Positions 46,603-56,363 of a DNA stretch of 64,000 nucleotides are shown one piece after another. The notes below the pieces were generated by a model. That model made no database searches and was not told where the DNA came from. It worked only from the letters and a program-made list of their open reading frames with translations. Origin of the DNA: DASUXA01 sp036378155 (GTDB taxonomy: Bacteria; Actinomycetota; Actinomycetes; Mycobacteriales; Micromonosporaceae); contig DASUXA010000030.1 in the NCBI GenBank assembly GCA_036378155.1, forward strand, positions 1 through 64,000, read 5' to 3'. Position numbers and translations under genes: made by a program. Position 1 is the stretch's first letter. Every line of letters starts with the position of its first letter.

Positions 46603-47604
46603 GTGACCGAGCCTTCCAAGCGTGTCCTGCTCGCCCGGCCCCGCGGCTACTGCGCGGGGGTCGACCGCGCGGTGCAGACGGTGGAGCAGGCGCTCAAGCT
46701 GTACGGCCCGCCGATCTACGTCCGCAAGGAGATCGTGCACAACCGGCACGTGGTCGCCACGCTCCAAGCCAAGGGCGCGATCTTCGTCGACGAGACCGAT
46801 CAGGTGCCCGAGGGCGCGATGGTGATCTTCTCGGCGCACGGCGTCGCTCCGCAGGTACACGAGCAGGCGAGGCAGCGCGGGCTGCGGGCGATCGACGCGA
46901 CCTGTCCGCTGGTCACGAAGGTGCACCAGGAGGCGAAGCGGTTCGCCGCCGAGGACTACGACATCCTGCTCATCGGGCACGACGGGCACGAAGAGGTCAT
47001 CGGTACCTCCGGCGAGGCTCCTCAGCACATCCAGTTGGTCGACGGTCCGGACGCGGTCGACAAGGTCCAGGTTCGCGACCCGTCCAAGGTCGTCTGGCTG
47101 TCCCAGACCACGCTCTCGGTCGACGAGACGATGGAGACCGTGAACCGGCTGCGGGAGAAACTGCCGCTGCTGCAGTCGCCGCCGAGCGACGACATCTGCT
47201 ACGCGACCCAGAACCGCCAGCAGGTGGTCAAGGAGATCGCGCCCGGCTGCGACGTGGTGATCGTGGTCGGCTCGCGCAACTCGTCCAACTCGCAGCGGCT
47301 GCGCGAGGTCGCCGTCGACGCCGGCGCCCGCGAGGCGTACCTGGTCGACTACGCCGACGAGATCCAGGACCGGTGGCTGGAGGGCGCGACCACGATCGGC
47401 GTGACCTCCGGGGCGTCGGTACCGGACGAGCTGGTCATGCAGGTACTCGACTTCCTCGCCGCTCGGGGCTTCGCGGACGTCGCCGAGGTGACCACCGCCG
47501 ACGAGCGGCTCACCTTCTCGTTGCCGCAGGAGCTGAAGCGGGAGATGCGGGCGCGCGCCGCCGCCGGTGCCGAAGAAGCCGCGGAGCTGGCTCGGCGGGC
47601 GTAG
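46603..47604 (+). CDS. ispH: 4-hydroxy-3-methylbut-2-enyl diphosphate reductase
   Basis: A 333-aa iron-sulfur enzyme, the last step of the non-mevalonate isoprenoid pathway, giving IPP and DMAPP. The three cluster ligands are Cys17 (PRGYCAGV), Cys101 ([11 protein letters not shown]) and Cys199 ([11 protein letters not shown]); the catalytic glutamate lies in the conserved [11 protein letters not shown] segment. GTG start. Its product feeds the cis-prenyltransferase at 33 kb and the carrier lipid used by the polysaccharide operon. Confidence 0.97.
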   Translation: MTEPSKRVLLARPRGYCAGVDRAVQTVEQALKLYGPPIYVRKEIVHNRHVVATLQAKGAIFVDETDQVPEGAMVIFSAHGVAPQVHEQARQRGLRAIDATCPLVTKVHQEAKRFAAEDYDILLIGHDGHEEVIGTSGEAPQHIQLVDGPDAVDKVQVRDPSKVVWLSQTTLSVDETMETVNRLREKLPLLQSPPSDDICYATQNRQQVVKEIAPGCDVVIVVGSRNSSNSQRLREVAVDAGAREAYLVDYADEIQDRWLEGATTIGVTSGASVPDELVMQVLDFLAARGFADVAEVTTADERLTFSLPQELKREMRARAAAGAEEAAELARRA

Positions 47605-47618
47605 CGCTTGGGCGCGGG

Positions 47619-47686
47619 GTCGGGTGCGGCCTGGCCCGCTCGGGGCGGTCACGCTTGATCCCGTCGCGGTCCAGGCCGCACCCGAC
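47619..47686 (+). repeat. Structured intergenic repeat, copy 3
   Basis: Perfect 16-bp arms (47619-47634 and 47671-47686) with a 36-nt loop containing GGTCA-CGCT-TGATC. The arms are unrelated to those of copies 1 and 2 beyond the outer GTCGGG/CCCGAC, yet fully complementary. It lies 14 bp after the ispH stop codon and may act as its terminator. Confidence 0.85.
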
Positions 47687-47699
47687 CTGGGGACGGCTC

Positions 47700-47716
47700 G
47701 GCGTGCGTACATCGCC
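47700..47716. repeat. Copy C of the GATGTACG motif
   Basis: GGCGTGCGTACATCGCC; on the minus strand it reads GGCGATGTACGCACGCC and shares GATGTACG-Y-AC with copies A and B. A nearby 13-mer, GCCGGTCGAGGTC, also occurs in the flank of copy A. It lies in the ispH-rmuC gap. Confidence 0.4.
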
Positions 47717-47836
47717 GACGATCGAGCCGCTCCACGATGCACCTCGACTCGCGCGGTCCTGTGGTGCGTTTGCCGGTCGAGGTCCGGGCTGGTGACCGTG
47801 CGTCTTGACGTCCGATGACGAGGACGACTTGCTGGA

Positions 47837-48982
47837 CTATTCGAGGTCCGTCAACTCGGGGGACTGGGGCTGGCGAGGGACGGTTTCGACCTGCGGAGGG
47901 GCCGCAATCTCCTCGCCGGACACGCCCAACTCGACGAACTTGCGCGCGCTCACCAGCACCCGGCCCTCCAGCGAACCGACAGCCCGGTTGTACGCGGTCA
48001 CCGCCCCGCTCAGCGACGAGCCGAGCTTCGTCAGGTGGCTGCCCATGGTCGACAGCCGCGCGTACAGTTCGCGGCCGAGACGGTGTACCGCGAGCGCGTT
48101 CGCCGCCAGGGCATCCTGCCGCCAGGCGTACGCGATCGTGCGGAGCAGCGCGACCAGCGTGGCTGGCGTGGCGAGCACGACGTTGCGACTGAACGCGTGC
48201 TCGAGCAGCAGCGGGTCGCGCTGCAGAGCGGCGTCCAGGAACGGGTCGGCGGGTACGAACAGCACCACGAACTCCGGCGTCGACTCGAACGCCGCCCAGT
48301 ACGACTTCGAGGCGAGTTGCTCGACGTGCGAGCGCAGGTGCTTCGCGTGCAGGTCGAGCCGCTCGGCGCGGGCACGTTCGTCGCGCGCCTCCATCGCCGA
48401 CAGATACGCCTCGAACGGCGCCTTCGCGTCCACGATGACGTGCCGACCGCCGGCGAGGTGGACCACCAGGTCGGGGCGGACCACGCCGTGGTCCGTCGTC
48501 GCGGACACCTGTTCGCCGAAGTCGCAGTGCTCCAGCATCCCGGCGACCTCGACGATCCGCCGCAACTGGTGCTCGCCCCAGCGACCGCGCACCTGCGGGG
48601 CGCGCAGCGCGGCGAGCAACTGCCCGGTCTCCGTGCGCAACGCGGACGACACCTCGTGCATCTGGCGCACCTCGGTGCGCAGTTCGGCGTACGCGTCGAC
48701 CCGCTCGTGCTCCATGTCGACCACGCGCTGCTCGTACCGGTGCAGCGCCTGCCGCAGCGGCTCGACCAGTTGGTGGAGCGCCTGCTGCTGGTCCTGGACC
48801 GCCTGGTGGGACAGCGCGCGCAGGGACTGTTCCAGCCGTGCCTGACCGTCGCGCGCGGCGACCAGAGTGGCGTCGAGCTGCGCGATCCGCGCCGCGGATC
48901 GGGAGGTGGCGGCGAGCCAGCCCAGCGCGGCGCCGAGCACCAAACCGATGATCAGAAGCAGGACGGACACGGGGTGCAGCAT
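47837..48982 (-). CDS. rmuC: RmuC-family DNA recombination protein
   Basis: A 381-aa protein: an N-terminal membrane helix ([20 protein letters not shown]), a coiled coil to about residue 120, and a PD-(D/E)xK nuclease-like domain with [26 protein letters not shown] as its core. RmuC limits certain DNA inversions in E. coli; the mechanism is not settled. ATG 48982 is the chosen start; a GTG a few codons downstream (VSVLLL) is possible. It diverges from the next gene by 43 bp. Confidence 0.92.
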   Translation of the reverse strand: MLHPVSVLLLIIGLVLGAALGWLAATSRSAARIAQLDATLVAARDGQARLEQSLRALSHQAVQDQQQALHQLVEPLRQALHRYEQRVVDMEHERVDAYAELRTEVRQMHEVSSALRTETGQLLAALRAPQVRGRWGEHQLRRIVEVAGMLEHCDFGEQVSATTDHGVVRPDLVVHLAGGRHVIVDAKAPFEAYLSAMEARDERARAERLDLHAKHLRSHVEQLASKSYWAAFESTPEFVVLFVPADPFLDAALQRDPLLLEHAFSRNVVLATPATLVALLRTIAYAWRQDALAANALAVHRLGRELYARLSTMGSHLTKLGSSLSGAVTAYNRAVGSLEGRVLVSARKFVELGVSGEEIAAPPQVETVPRQPQSPELTDLE

Positions 48983-49025
48983 GCACGATCCGTACGACAG
49001 GACAGCCTTGGGTACCGTCGTAGCT

Positions 49026-49859
49026 ATGCGGTGGATCCTGCTGCTCGTGACAGCCGCGGTACTCGTGGGGGTGTGGATGTTCTGGTCGCGTGGGCGTAAG
49101 GCGCGCGAGGCGCAGGCGCTGGCGGACGCGCGGGAGGAGGCGCTGCGCTGGTACGAGCGGCTCGGCGGCCAGATCATGAACCTGCCGCCCGGTGAGGACG
49201 CGGCGACCAAGCAGGCGTTGGTCGACGCGGGCGAGCGGTACAACGCCGCCGGCGGTCAACTGGAGCGGGCGACCACCGTCAAGCAGTACGAACTCGCCCG
49301 CGAGACCGCCCTGGAGGGGCTGGCGTACGTGCGCGCGGCTCGGGTCGCGATGAACCTCGATCCCGGCCCGGAGCTGCCGCCGCTCGCCGGTCAGCGGCAC
49401 GCCGGGGCGGTCACCGAGGAGCGCTCCGTCGACGTGCGCGGACACCAGTACAAAGCCTCGCCCCGCCCGGCCGGCGACACGCCGTACTACTACCCGGGCG
49501 GGATGGTTTCCGGTCGACCGGTGCCGGCGGGGTGGTACTCGGAGCCGTGGTGGAAGACGGCGCTCGTGGCGGGTGCCTGGGGCATCGGTACCGCCATGGT
49601 CTTCGATGCGCTGTTCTCACCCGGCTGGGGGTACGGCGGCGGGTTCGGCGGCTTCGACGCCGGCTACGGGGCCGGGTACGACCAGGGATTCGAGGCGGGC
49701 GCCGACTGGGACGGCGACAACGGCGACAACGGCGACTTCTCCGACGCCGGGGGCGGCGACTTCGGCGGCGACTTCGGGGACTTCGGCTTCGACAGCGGCG
49801 GCGACTACGGCGGCGGCGACTTCGGCGGTGGCGACTTCGGGGGCGGCGACTTCTTATGA
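49026..49859 (+). CDS. Membrane protein with Gly/Asp/Phe-rich repetitive C-terminus
   Basis: A 277-aa protein: an N-terminal helix (WILLLVTAAVLVGVWMF), an Arg/Ala/Glu coiled-coil region (about 25-110), a linker, a second hydrophobic segment (WKTALVAGAWGIGTAMVFDALF) and a 75-residue low-complexity tail built of G, D, F and Y with repeats such as YGGGDF and GGGDF. Acidic, aromatic Gly-rich tails are common in envelope proteins; function unknown. The tail composition is unlike its neighbours but is not a sign of transfer in itself. Confidence 0.85.
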   Translation: MRWILLLVTAAVLVGVWMFWSRGRKAREAQALADAREEALRWYERLGGQIMNLPPGEDAATKQALVDAGERYNAAGGQLERATTVKQYELARETALEGLAYVRAARVAMNLDPGPELPPLAGQRHAGAVTEERSVDVRGHQYKASPRPAGDTPYYYPGGMVSGRPVPAGWYSEPWWKTALVAGAWGIGTAMVFDALFSPGWGYGGGFGGFDAGYGAGYDQGFEAGADWDGDNGDNGDFSDAGGGDFGGDFGDFGFDSGGDYGGGDFGGGDFGGGDFL

Positions 49860-49908
49860 GCCCCGCATCGGGGTTGCCCGATCGCCCGCCGGTACCGACA
49901 CCGCACCG

Positions 49909-49943
49909 GGGTGTGCCGGGGCGCGCAGCGCCCCGGCACACCC
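49909..49943. terminator. 16-bp hairpin between convergent genes
   Basis: A perfect 16-bp stem beginning GGGTGTGCCGGGG with loop GCA, 7 bp from the valS stop codon and 49 bp from the other gene. No T-tract. Confidence 0.6.
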
Positions 49944-49950
49944 ACCCCAC

Positions 49951-52548
49951 TCAGTCCGGGAACGCGCAGGTGACCACCAACGCGTCAGCGCCGGGGCGCA
50001 GGTGCAGTTCCGCGATTCGCCCAGCCGAGCGCAGATCGACCGCCGCCGACTCCAGCAGCGGGAGATCAGCCGGCGGGGCGGACAGGTCCGCCGACGCGAC
50101 CTCGGCTCGCATCGACAGCTTCCGCGTCGACTTCGCCCGGCGTACCTGACCGAGGGCCTGGCTGGCGAGCGCGAACACGGCGGGTTCGCCGTCCACGCCG
50201 AGTTCGTCCGGCGTCGGCCACGGGGCACGGTGCACCGACCCCGTCCGCCACCAGGACCACACCTCCTCGGTCACGTACGGCAGGAACGGCGCGAACAGCC
50301 GCAACTGGACGGACAGCGCCACGGTGAGCGCGCGCCGGGCGGACGCGGCGGCGGGACCCGTGCCGTACCCGCGCTCCTTGACCAACTCGATGTAGTCGTC
50401 GCAGAACGACCAGAAGAACGACTCCACGGCGGTGAGCGCCGTCGTGTGGTCGTACCGTTCGAACGCCCGCGTCGCCTCGTCGACCACCTCGCGCAGCCGC
50501 GCGAGCAGGGCGCGGTCGAGCGGTTCGGTCACCGCGTCGCCGGGCGCCCCGGGCGCCGCCCCGGACCCGTCCGGCACGCGGGGCGTCCCGGGCGCCGCCT
50601 CAAACCCGTCCGGCACCCCGGAGGCGTCGGGCGACCCCAGCCCGAGCACGAACCGCGACGCGTTGAGGATCTTCACAGCGAGGCGTCGCCCGACAGCCAT
50701 CTGTTTCTCGTCGAACGCCAGGTCGGTACCGGGGCGACCGGATGCCGCCCAGTACCGCACCCCGTCCGACCCGTACCGTTCGAGCAGGTCCAGCGGCGTG
50801 ATCACCGCGCCCCGCGACTTCGACATCTTCTTGCGGTCCGGGTCGAGGATCCAGCCGGACAGCACGGCGGTGTGCCACGGCGGTGTGCCCTGCTCGAGCC
50901 GGGCACGCAGCAGCGTGGCGAACAGCCAGGTACGGATGATCTCGTGACCCTGCGGTCGCAGGTCCATCGGAAACACCCGGTCGAACAGGTCGGGGTCGCG
51001 TTCCCAGCCGGCGGCGATCTGCGGGGTCAGCGACGACGTCGCCCAGGTGTCCATCACGTCCGGGTCGGCGACGAAGCCGCCCGGCAGACCGCGCTGGTCC
51101 TCGCGGTACCCGGTCGGCACGTCCGTGGACGGGTCGACCGGCAGCCGCGACTCGTCCGGCACCAACGGGTGCTCGTAGTCGGGCTGTCCGTCCGCGTCCA
51201 GCCGGTACCACACCGGGATCGGCACACCGAAGAACCGCTGCCGCGAGACGAGCCAGTCGCCGGTCAGCCCGTTGACCCAGTGTTCGTACCGGTGCCGCAT
51301 GTGCTCCGGCACCCAGCGCAACTCGCGCCCGAGCCGGCGCAGTTCGTCGCGCAGCGCTTCGTCCCGACCGCCGTTGACGATGTACCACTGCCGGGTCGAC
51401 ACGATCTCCAACGGCGCGTCGCCGCGTTCGTAGAACTTCACCGGGTGGGTGATCGCCCGGGGCTCACCCAGCAGGTCGCCGGACGCGGCGAGCAGTTCCA
51501 CGATCTTCCGGCGGGCGTCCGCGACCCGCAGACCGGCGAGTTCGCGGTACGGGTCGCCGACGCCGTCCGGCGGCTCCGGCAGCAGCCGCCCGTCCCGACC
51601 GACCACCACCCGGGTCGGCAGCCCCAGATCGCGCCACCAGGTCACGTCCGTCAGGTCGCCGAAGGTGCACACCATGGCGATTCCGGTGCCCTTGTCGGGC
51701 TCGGCTGCCGGGTGCGTGTACACCCGCACCGGCACGTCGAACAGCGGGGTCCGCACCGTCGAGCCCGCGAGGTGCGCGTACCGCCGATCCGACGGGTGAC
51801 AGACCAACGCCACGCAGGCAGGCAGCAGTTCCGGGCGGGTCGTCTCGATCTCCACCGGTCCGAACCGCAGCCGGTGGTACGCGCCGGGTCGCTCCCGGTC
51901 CTCCAGTTCAGCCTGCGCCACGGCGGTCGAGAACGTGACGTCCCACAGGGTCGGAGCCTCGGCGGGGTACGCCTCGCCGCGTGCGAGGTTTCGCAGGAAG
52001 GCGCGTTGCGCGGCGGCGCGGGCGGCGTCGCCGATCGTGGTGTACTGCAGCGACCAGTCCACCGACAGCCCGAGCCGGCGCCACACCGCCTCGAACTCCC
52101 GCTCGTCCTGCGCGGTCAGCAGCTCGCACAGTTCGATGAAGTTGCGCCGGGAGATCGCCAGCGGCGGGTTCGGCGGGCTCGCGGGCGGTGCGAAGTCCGG
52201 TTGGTACGGCAGCGAAGGGTCGCATCGCACCCCGAAGTAGTTCTGCACCCGCCGTTCCGTCGGCAGCCCGTTGTCGTCCCAGCCCATCGGGTAGAACACC
52301 GCCTTGCCGCGCATCCGCTGGAAACGCGCGACGGTGTCGGTCTGGGTGTACGAGAAGACGTGCCCGATGTGCAGCGATCCGGATACGGTCGGCGGGGGAG
52401 TGTCGATGGCGAATACGCGCTGCCGGTCAGCCGACCGGTCGAACGCGTACGTTCCGTCCTCCTGCCAGGCACGCGCCCACTTCTCCTCGAGCCCGTCGAT
52501 GGTCGGGCGTTCGGGAATGCGGCGCGGCTCACTCTCCGTGACCGTCAT
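49951..52548 (-). CDS. valS: Valine--tRNA ligase
   Basis: An 865-aa class I synthetase. HIGH at residues 60-63 ([11 protein letters not shown]) and KMSKS at 574-578 form the ATP site; the editing domain lies between. The sequence around the active site ([23 protein letters not shown]) and the missing C-terminal coiled-coil arm resemble the archaeal-like ValRS group rather than the common bacterial one. Residues of about 637-668 form a Gly/Pro/Ala linker with two 13-residue units ([13 protein letters not shown] and [13 protein letters not shown]), the product of a 39-bp duplication. Whether a second valS exists cannot be seen here. Confidence 0.95.
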   Translation of the reverse strand: MTVTESEPRRIPERPTIDGLEEKWARAWQEDGTYAFDRSADRQRVFAIDTPPPTVSGSLHIGHVFSYTQTDTVARFQRMRGKAVFYPMGWDDNGLPTERRVQNYFGVRCDPSLPYQPDFAPPASPPNPPLAISRRNFIELCELLTAQDEREFEAVWRRLGLSVDWSLQYTTIGDAARAAAQRAFLRNLARGEAYPAEAPTLWDVTFSTAVAQAELEDRERPGAYHRLRFGPVEIETTRPELLPACVALVCHPSDRRYAHLAGSTVRTPLFDVPVRVYTHPAAEPDKGTGIAMVCTFGDLTDVTWWRDLGLPTRVVVGRDGRLLPEPPDGVGDPYRELAGLRVADARRKIVELLAASGDLLGEPRAITHPVKFYERGDAPLEIVSTRQWYIVNGGRDEALRDELRRLGRELRWVPEHMRHRYEHWVNGLTGDWLVSRQRFFGVPIPVWYRLDADGQPDYEHPLVPDESRLPVDPSTDVPTGYREDQRGLPGGFVADPDVMDTWATSSLTPQIAAGWERDPDLFDRVFPMDLRPQGHEIIRTWLFATLLRARLEQGTPPWHTAVLSGWILDPDRKKMSKSRGAVITPLDLLERYGSDGVRYWAASGRPGTDLAFDEKQMAVGRRLAVKILNASRFVLGLGSPDASGVPDGFEAAPGTPRVPDGSGAAPGAPGDAVTEPLDRALLARLREVVDEATRAFERYDHTTALTAVESFFWSFCDDYIELVKERGYGTGPAAASARRALTVALSVQLRLFAPFLPYVTEEVWSWWRTGSVHRAPWPTPDELGVDGEPAVFALASQALGQVRRAKSTRKLSMRAEVASADLSAPPADLPLLESAAVDLRSAGRIAELHLRPGADALVVTCAFPD

Positions 52549-52664
52549 TCCGCGATGCTATGAGCCGCCTTGTCGCGTGGCTACGCGTTTTCGGCTCGCC
52601 CGGTCCGGTGCCCGCTCGCCCGGTCCGGCGCCCCGCCCGACCACCGGGGCGCGACGCCGACGGC

Positions 52665-54503
52665 TCAGACCAGGCTGTCCAGCCACTGCTGGTGCAGCGC
52701 CGCGTACCGACCCTGCCTCCCGATCAGGTCGGCGGGCGAGCCGTCCTCGACGATGCGGCCCTGTTCGAGCACCAGCACCCGATCGGCGATCTCCACAGTC
52801 GACAACCGGTGCGCGATGACGATCGCGGTCCGCTCGGCGAGGATGGTGCGCAGCGCCCGCTGCACCAGGCGCTCCGACGGGATGTCCAGCGACGAGGTCG
52901 CCTCGTCGAGGATGAGTACCGCCGGATCGGCGAGGAACGCCCGCGCGAACGCGACAAGTTGCCGCTGCCCGGCGGAGAGCCGCCCGCCGCGCTTGCGGAC
53001 ATCGGTGGCGTACCCCTCGGGCAGCGCCGAGATGAACTCGTGCGCGCCGATCGCCCGAGCCGCCCGTTCGACCTCGGCGTCGCTGGCGCCGGGTCGACCG
53101 AACCGGATGTTGTCGGCGACGCTGCCGGAGAACAGGAAGTTCTCCTGGGTGACCATGACCACCGCCCGGCGCAGGTCGTCGTCGGACACGTCGCGCAGGT
53201 CGACCCCGTCGAGGGTGACCGAACCGGTGGCCGGGTCGTAGAACCGGGCGACCAGCTTCGCGATCGTGGTCTTGCCGGCGCCGGTCGCGCCGACCAGCGC
53301 GACCGTCTGTCCGGCGGGGATCGTCAGGTCGATCCTCGGCAGGATGAGCCGGTCGGCGCGGTACGCGAAGGTGACCCCGCGCAACTCGACCGCGCCCGGC
53401 GAGGTCAGCGTGGGCAGCGGCTTCGGGTGCGCCGGTTCCGGTACACCGGGCGGCTCGGCGAGCACCCCGGACAGCTTCTCCAGGGCGGCGGTCGCGGACT
53501 GCAGCGAGTTGTAGAACATCGACAGTTCCTGCATGGGTTCGAAGAACCGCCGCAGATACAGCAGGAACGCGGCGAGCACGCCGAGTTGCGCCTGCCCGTG
53601 CAGCACCCGGTAGCCGCCGTAGGTCAGCACCACGGCGATGGTGATGTTGCCGATCAGCTTGATGCCCGGTGCGAAGATCGCGACCAGTCGGAACGCGGTC
53701 AGGTTCGCGGCCCGGTACCCGTCGTTGACCGCCTCGAAGATCTCCTGGTTGCGCGGCTCGCGCCGGAACGCCTGTACCGCCCGGATGCCGCCGATCGACT
53801 CGACGAAGTGGACGATGACCAGGGCGACCGCCTCGCGGGTGCGGCGGTACGCGATCGCCGAGGACCGCTGGAACCAGCGCGACAGGGCCAGCAGGAACGG
53901 GAACGACACCAGGGTGACCGCGGCGAGCGGCAGGTCCAGCCAGAGCAGGATCGCCGCCACGCTGATCACCGAGAGCGCGGACAGCACCAGGTCGTCGATG
54001 CCGCCGTCGACCAGTTCGCTGATCGAGTCCATGTCGCTGGTCAGCCGGGAGATCACCCGACCCGAGGTGTACCGCTCGTGGAAGCCGACCGACAACCGCT
54101 GGAAGTGGTTGTACACCCGCTGCCGCAGGTCCAGCAGGACAGCCTGTCCGATCTGCCCGGACAGCGTGAGGAAGCCGCGCTTGCCGATGTATTCCACGAC
54201 CGTGGCCAGCATGAACACCACGCCGACGGTGATCATGACGCGGGCGTCGTGCCCGTCCAGCAGCGGCGGGATGCCCTTGTCGATGGCGAGCTTCACGAGG
54301 TACGGACCGGCCATGGCGGCGGCGTTCTGCAGCAGCAGCAGACCGACCATCACGGCGATCAGCCGCCGGTGCGGGCGGATCAGGTCGCCCAGCAGCGCGC
54401 GGGCGCGCCCGCGCAGCCGGACGGCGGAGCCGCCCTCGGCGGCGGTGCGTTCCGCGTCCTCGTCCGACGCGATACCCCGCCACGACTCGACGTCGATGCT
54501 CAC
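52665..54503 (-). CDS. ABC exporter, fused permease and ATPase
   Basis: A 612-aa type I exporter half-transporter. Six membrane helices (residues about 45-330) precede the nucleotide-binding domain with Walker A GATGAGKT, the Q-loop VTQENFLFSG, the signature LSAGQRQL, Walker B VLILDEATSSLD and the H-loop IAHRLS. GGGGGAA precedes the GTG start. It lies 60 bp after a second exporter gene, so the two probably form a heterodimer; the signature here is the canonical-like LSAGQ. The position at the end of the polysaccharide operon suggests envelope-related export, but this is inference. Confidence 0.92.
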   Translation of the reverse strand: MSIDVESWRGIASDEDAERTAAEGGSAVRLRGRARALLGDLIRPHRRLIAVMVGLLLLQNAAAMAGPYLVKLAIDKGIPPLLDGHDARVMITVGVVFMLATVVEYIGKRGFLTLSGQIGQAVLLDLRQRVYNHFQRLSVGFHERYTSGRVISRLTSDMDSISELVDGGIDDLVLSALSVISVAAILLWLDLPLAAVTLVSFPFLLALSRWFQRSSAIAYRRTREAVALVIVHFVESIGGIRAVQAFRREPRNQEIFEAVNDGYRAANLTAFRLVAIFAPGIKLIGNITIAVVLTYGGYRVLHGQAQLGVLAAFLLYLRRFFEPMQELSMFYNSLQSATAALEKLSGVLAEPPGVPEPAHPKPLPTLTSPGAVELRGVTFAYRADRLILPRIDLTIPAGQTVALVGATGAGKTTIAKLVARFYDPATGSVTLDGVDLRDVSDDDLRRAVVMVTQENFLFSGSVADNIRFGRPGASDAEVERAARAIGAHEFISALPEGYATDVRKRGGRLSAGQRQLVAFARAFLADPAVLILDEATSSLDIPSERLVQRALRTILAERTAIVIAHRLSTVEIADRVLVLEQGRIVEDGSPADLIGRQGRYAALHQQWLDSLV

Positions 54504-54563
54504 GATCGTTCCCCCGTTTGACGTCGCGCTCCGCGCCGCCGGTGCGGCCGGCGCGGGCGATGG

Positions 54564-56363
54564 TCACCTCGCGGCGGCTTCCGCCGGGTCCAGGTCGGCC
54601 CAGCCGGACTCCGCCTCCGCCGACAGCACCGCCCGGTACTCCGGCACCGTCGCCAGCAGCTCCGAGTGGGTACCGACCGCCTCGATCACCCCGTCGCGCA
54701 GCAGCGCGACCCGGTCGGCGAGCGCGATCGTGGACGGGCGGTGCGCCACGACCAGCGCGGTCGTGCCGCTCAGCACCCGGCTGAGCGCCTGCTCGACCAG
54801 TTCCTCGGTGTGTACGTCCAGTGCGGACAGCGGATCGTCGAGCACGAGCACGCGCGGTCGCCCGACAACCGCCCGGGCGAGCGCGAGCCGCTGTCGCTGT
54901 CCACCGGACAGCGACATGCCCTGCTCGCCGACCCGCGTGGCGAGCCCCCAGGGCAGGTCGTACACGAACTCCGCCTGCGCCACGGACAGCGCCTCGGCGA
55001 TCTCGTCGTCGGTCGCGTCCGGCCGACCCAGGGTGACGTTCTCCCGTACCGACATCGAGAACAGGGTCGGCTCCTCGAACGCGACCCCGACGATGCCGCG
55101 CAGGCTGTCGAGCCGGTAGTCACGGATGTCGCGACCGTCGAGTGTGATCCGCCCCGCCGACACGTCGTACAGCCGAGGCACCAGCGAGATCAGGCTGGTC
55201 TTGCCGGACCCGGTGAGCCCGACCAGGGCCATCGTCTCGCCCGGGGCGATGTCGAGGTCGATGCGGCTCAGTACGGGTCGGTCCGAGCCGGGGTAGCGGA
55301 ACGCGACCGCCTCGAACCGGAGTCGACCGGTGACGTCGCGCGGCTGTACCGTCACCGCGCCCGGTCGGTCCACGATCGACGGGCGCGTGTCGAAGACCTC
55401 GTACACCCGGTCCGCCGCGGTCATCGCCTCCTGACCGTTCGCGATGATCCAGCCGAGCGCGTCGATCGGCCACACCAGCATCAGTTGCAGGGAGACGAAG
55501 GCGACCAGCCCGCCGATGGTCATGGCGTGGTCGGCGACCGCGTACGCCCCGGCCACCAGCACGGCGGCGAGCGTGACGTTCGGTATCAGGTCGATCTCGG
55601 CCCAGGACCGGGCGAGCAGGCGTGCCTTGCCGACCGCCGTGTCGTGCAGTGATCGCGCCGACGCGCCGAACCGGTCCGCCATGTGCGCGCGCCGCCCGAA
55701 CGACTTGATCACCCGCAGCCCCTGGGCGGACTCCTCGACCAGGGTCGCCACGTCGCCCTGCAGGTCCTGCAGGCGTCGCGACGCGACGAAGTAGTGCCTG
55801 GTGAACCGCCGGCTGGACAGGTACAGCGGGATCGCGCTCGCCGCCGCCAGCAGTCCGAGCGGCCAGTACAGGCGCAACAGCAGCAGGACGACGGTGACGT
55901 AGGTGCCGAGGTTGACGATCAGGAAGATCAATCCGAAGGACAGGAACCGCCGGATCACGCCGAGATCGGTGGTCGCCCGGGACAGCAACTGACCCGACTG
56001 CCAGTGGTCGTGGAAGCTGATCGGCAGCCGCTGCAGGTGCGCGTACAGCTCGTTGCGCATGGTCGCCTCCATGCCGAGCGCCGCGTTGCCCTGCGTCCAG
56101 CGGCGGATGAACACCAGCGCCGCCTCGAGCACACCGAGCAGGAGCGCGAGCCCGCCGAGAGCGAGCAGCCCGCGCGGGTCGCCGTGCCGGACCGGACCGT
56201 CCACCACCTTCGCCACGACCAGCGGCACGACGATGCTCGCCGCGGTCGCTCCGACGGCGGCGACCAGCATCCACACCATGTGCGGGAGGTACGGGCGGAG
56301 ATAGCGGCGGATGCGCCACAGGTTGTGCAGCGGATGCCTGGAGGAATCTTGGTCAGCTGCCAC
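54564..56363 (-). CDS. ABC exporter, fused permease and ATPase (partner)
   Basis: A 599-aa protein with six membrane helices and an ATPase domain: Walker A GLTGSGKTS, signature LSGGQRQR, Walker B VLVLDDPLSALD. The catalytic position after Walker B is Asp-Pro rather than the usual Glu, which is common in one half of heterodimeric exporters with a degenerate site; the partner encoded downstream has the normal Glu. Its GTG start overlaps the 3' end of the glycosyltransferase gene by 11 bp, so the exporter is part of the same operon. Confidence 0.92.
   Translation of the reverse strand: MAADQDSSRHPLHNLWRIRRYLRPYLPHMVWMLVAAVGATAASIVVPLVVAKVVDGPVRHGDPRGLLALGGLALLLGVLEAALVFIRRWTQGNAALGMEATMRNELYAHLQRLPISFHDHWQSGQLLSRATTDLGVIRRFLSFGLIFLIVNLGTYVTVVLLLLRLYWPLGLLAAASAIPLYLSSRRFTRHYFVASRRLQDLQGDVATLVEESAQGLRVIKSFGRRAHMADRFGASARSLHDTAVGKARLLARSWAEIDLIPNVTLAAVLVAGAYAVADHAMTIGGLVAFVSLQLMLVWPIDALGWIIANGQEAMTAADRVYEVFDTRPSIVDRPGAVTVQPRDVTGRLRFEAVAFRYPGSDRPVLSRIDLDIAPGETMALVGLTGSGKTSLISLVPRLYDVSAGRITLDGRDIRDYRLDSLRGIVGVAFEEPTLFSMSVRENVTLGRPDATDDEIAEALSVAQAEFVYDLPWGLATRVGEQGMSLSGGQRQRLALARAVVGRPRVLVLDDPLSALDVHTEELVEQALSRVLSGTTALVVAHRPSTIALADRVALLRDGVIEAVGTHSELLATVPEYRAVLSAEAESGWADLDPAEAAAR

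Noticed and set aside
45340..47742. Extended 800-codon frame for xseA
   Set aside because: The part to the right of 46566 lies opposite ispH and has no XseA similarity; the OB fold begins just after the GTG at 46566.
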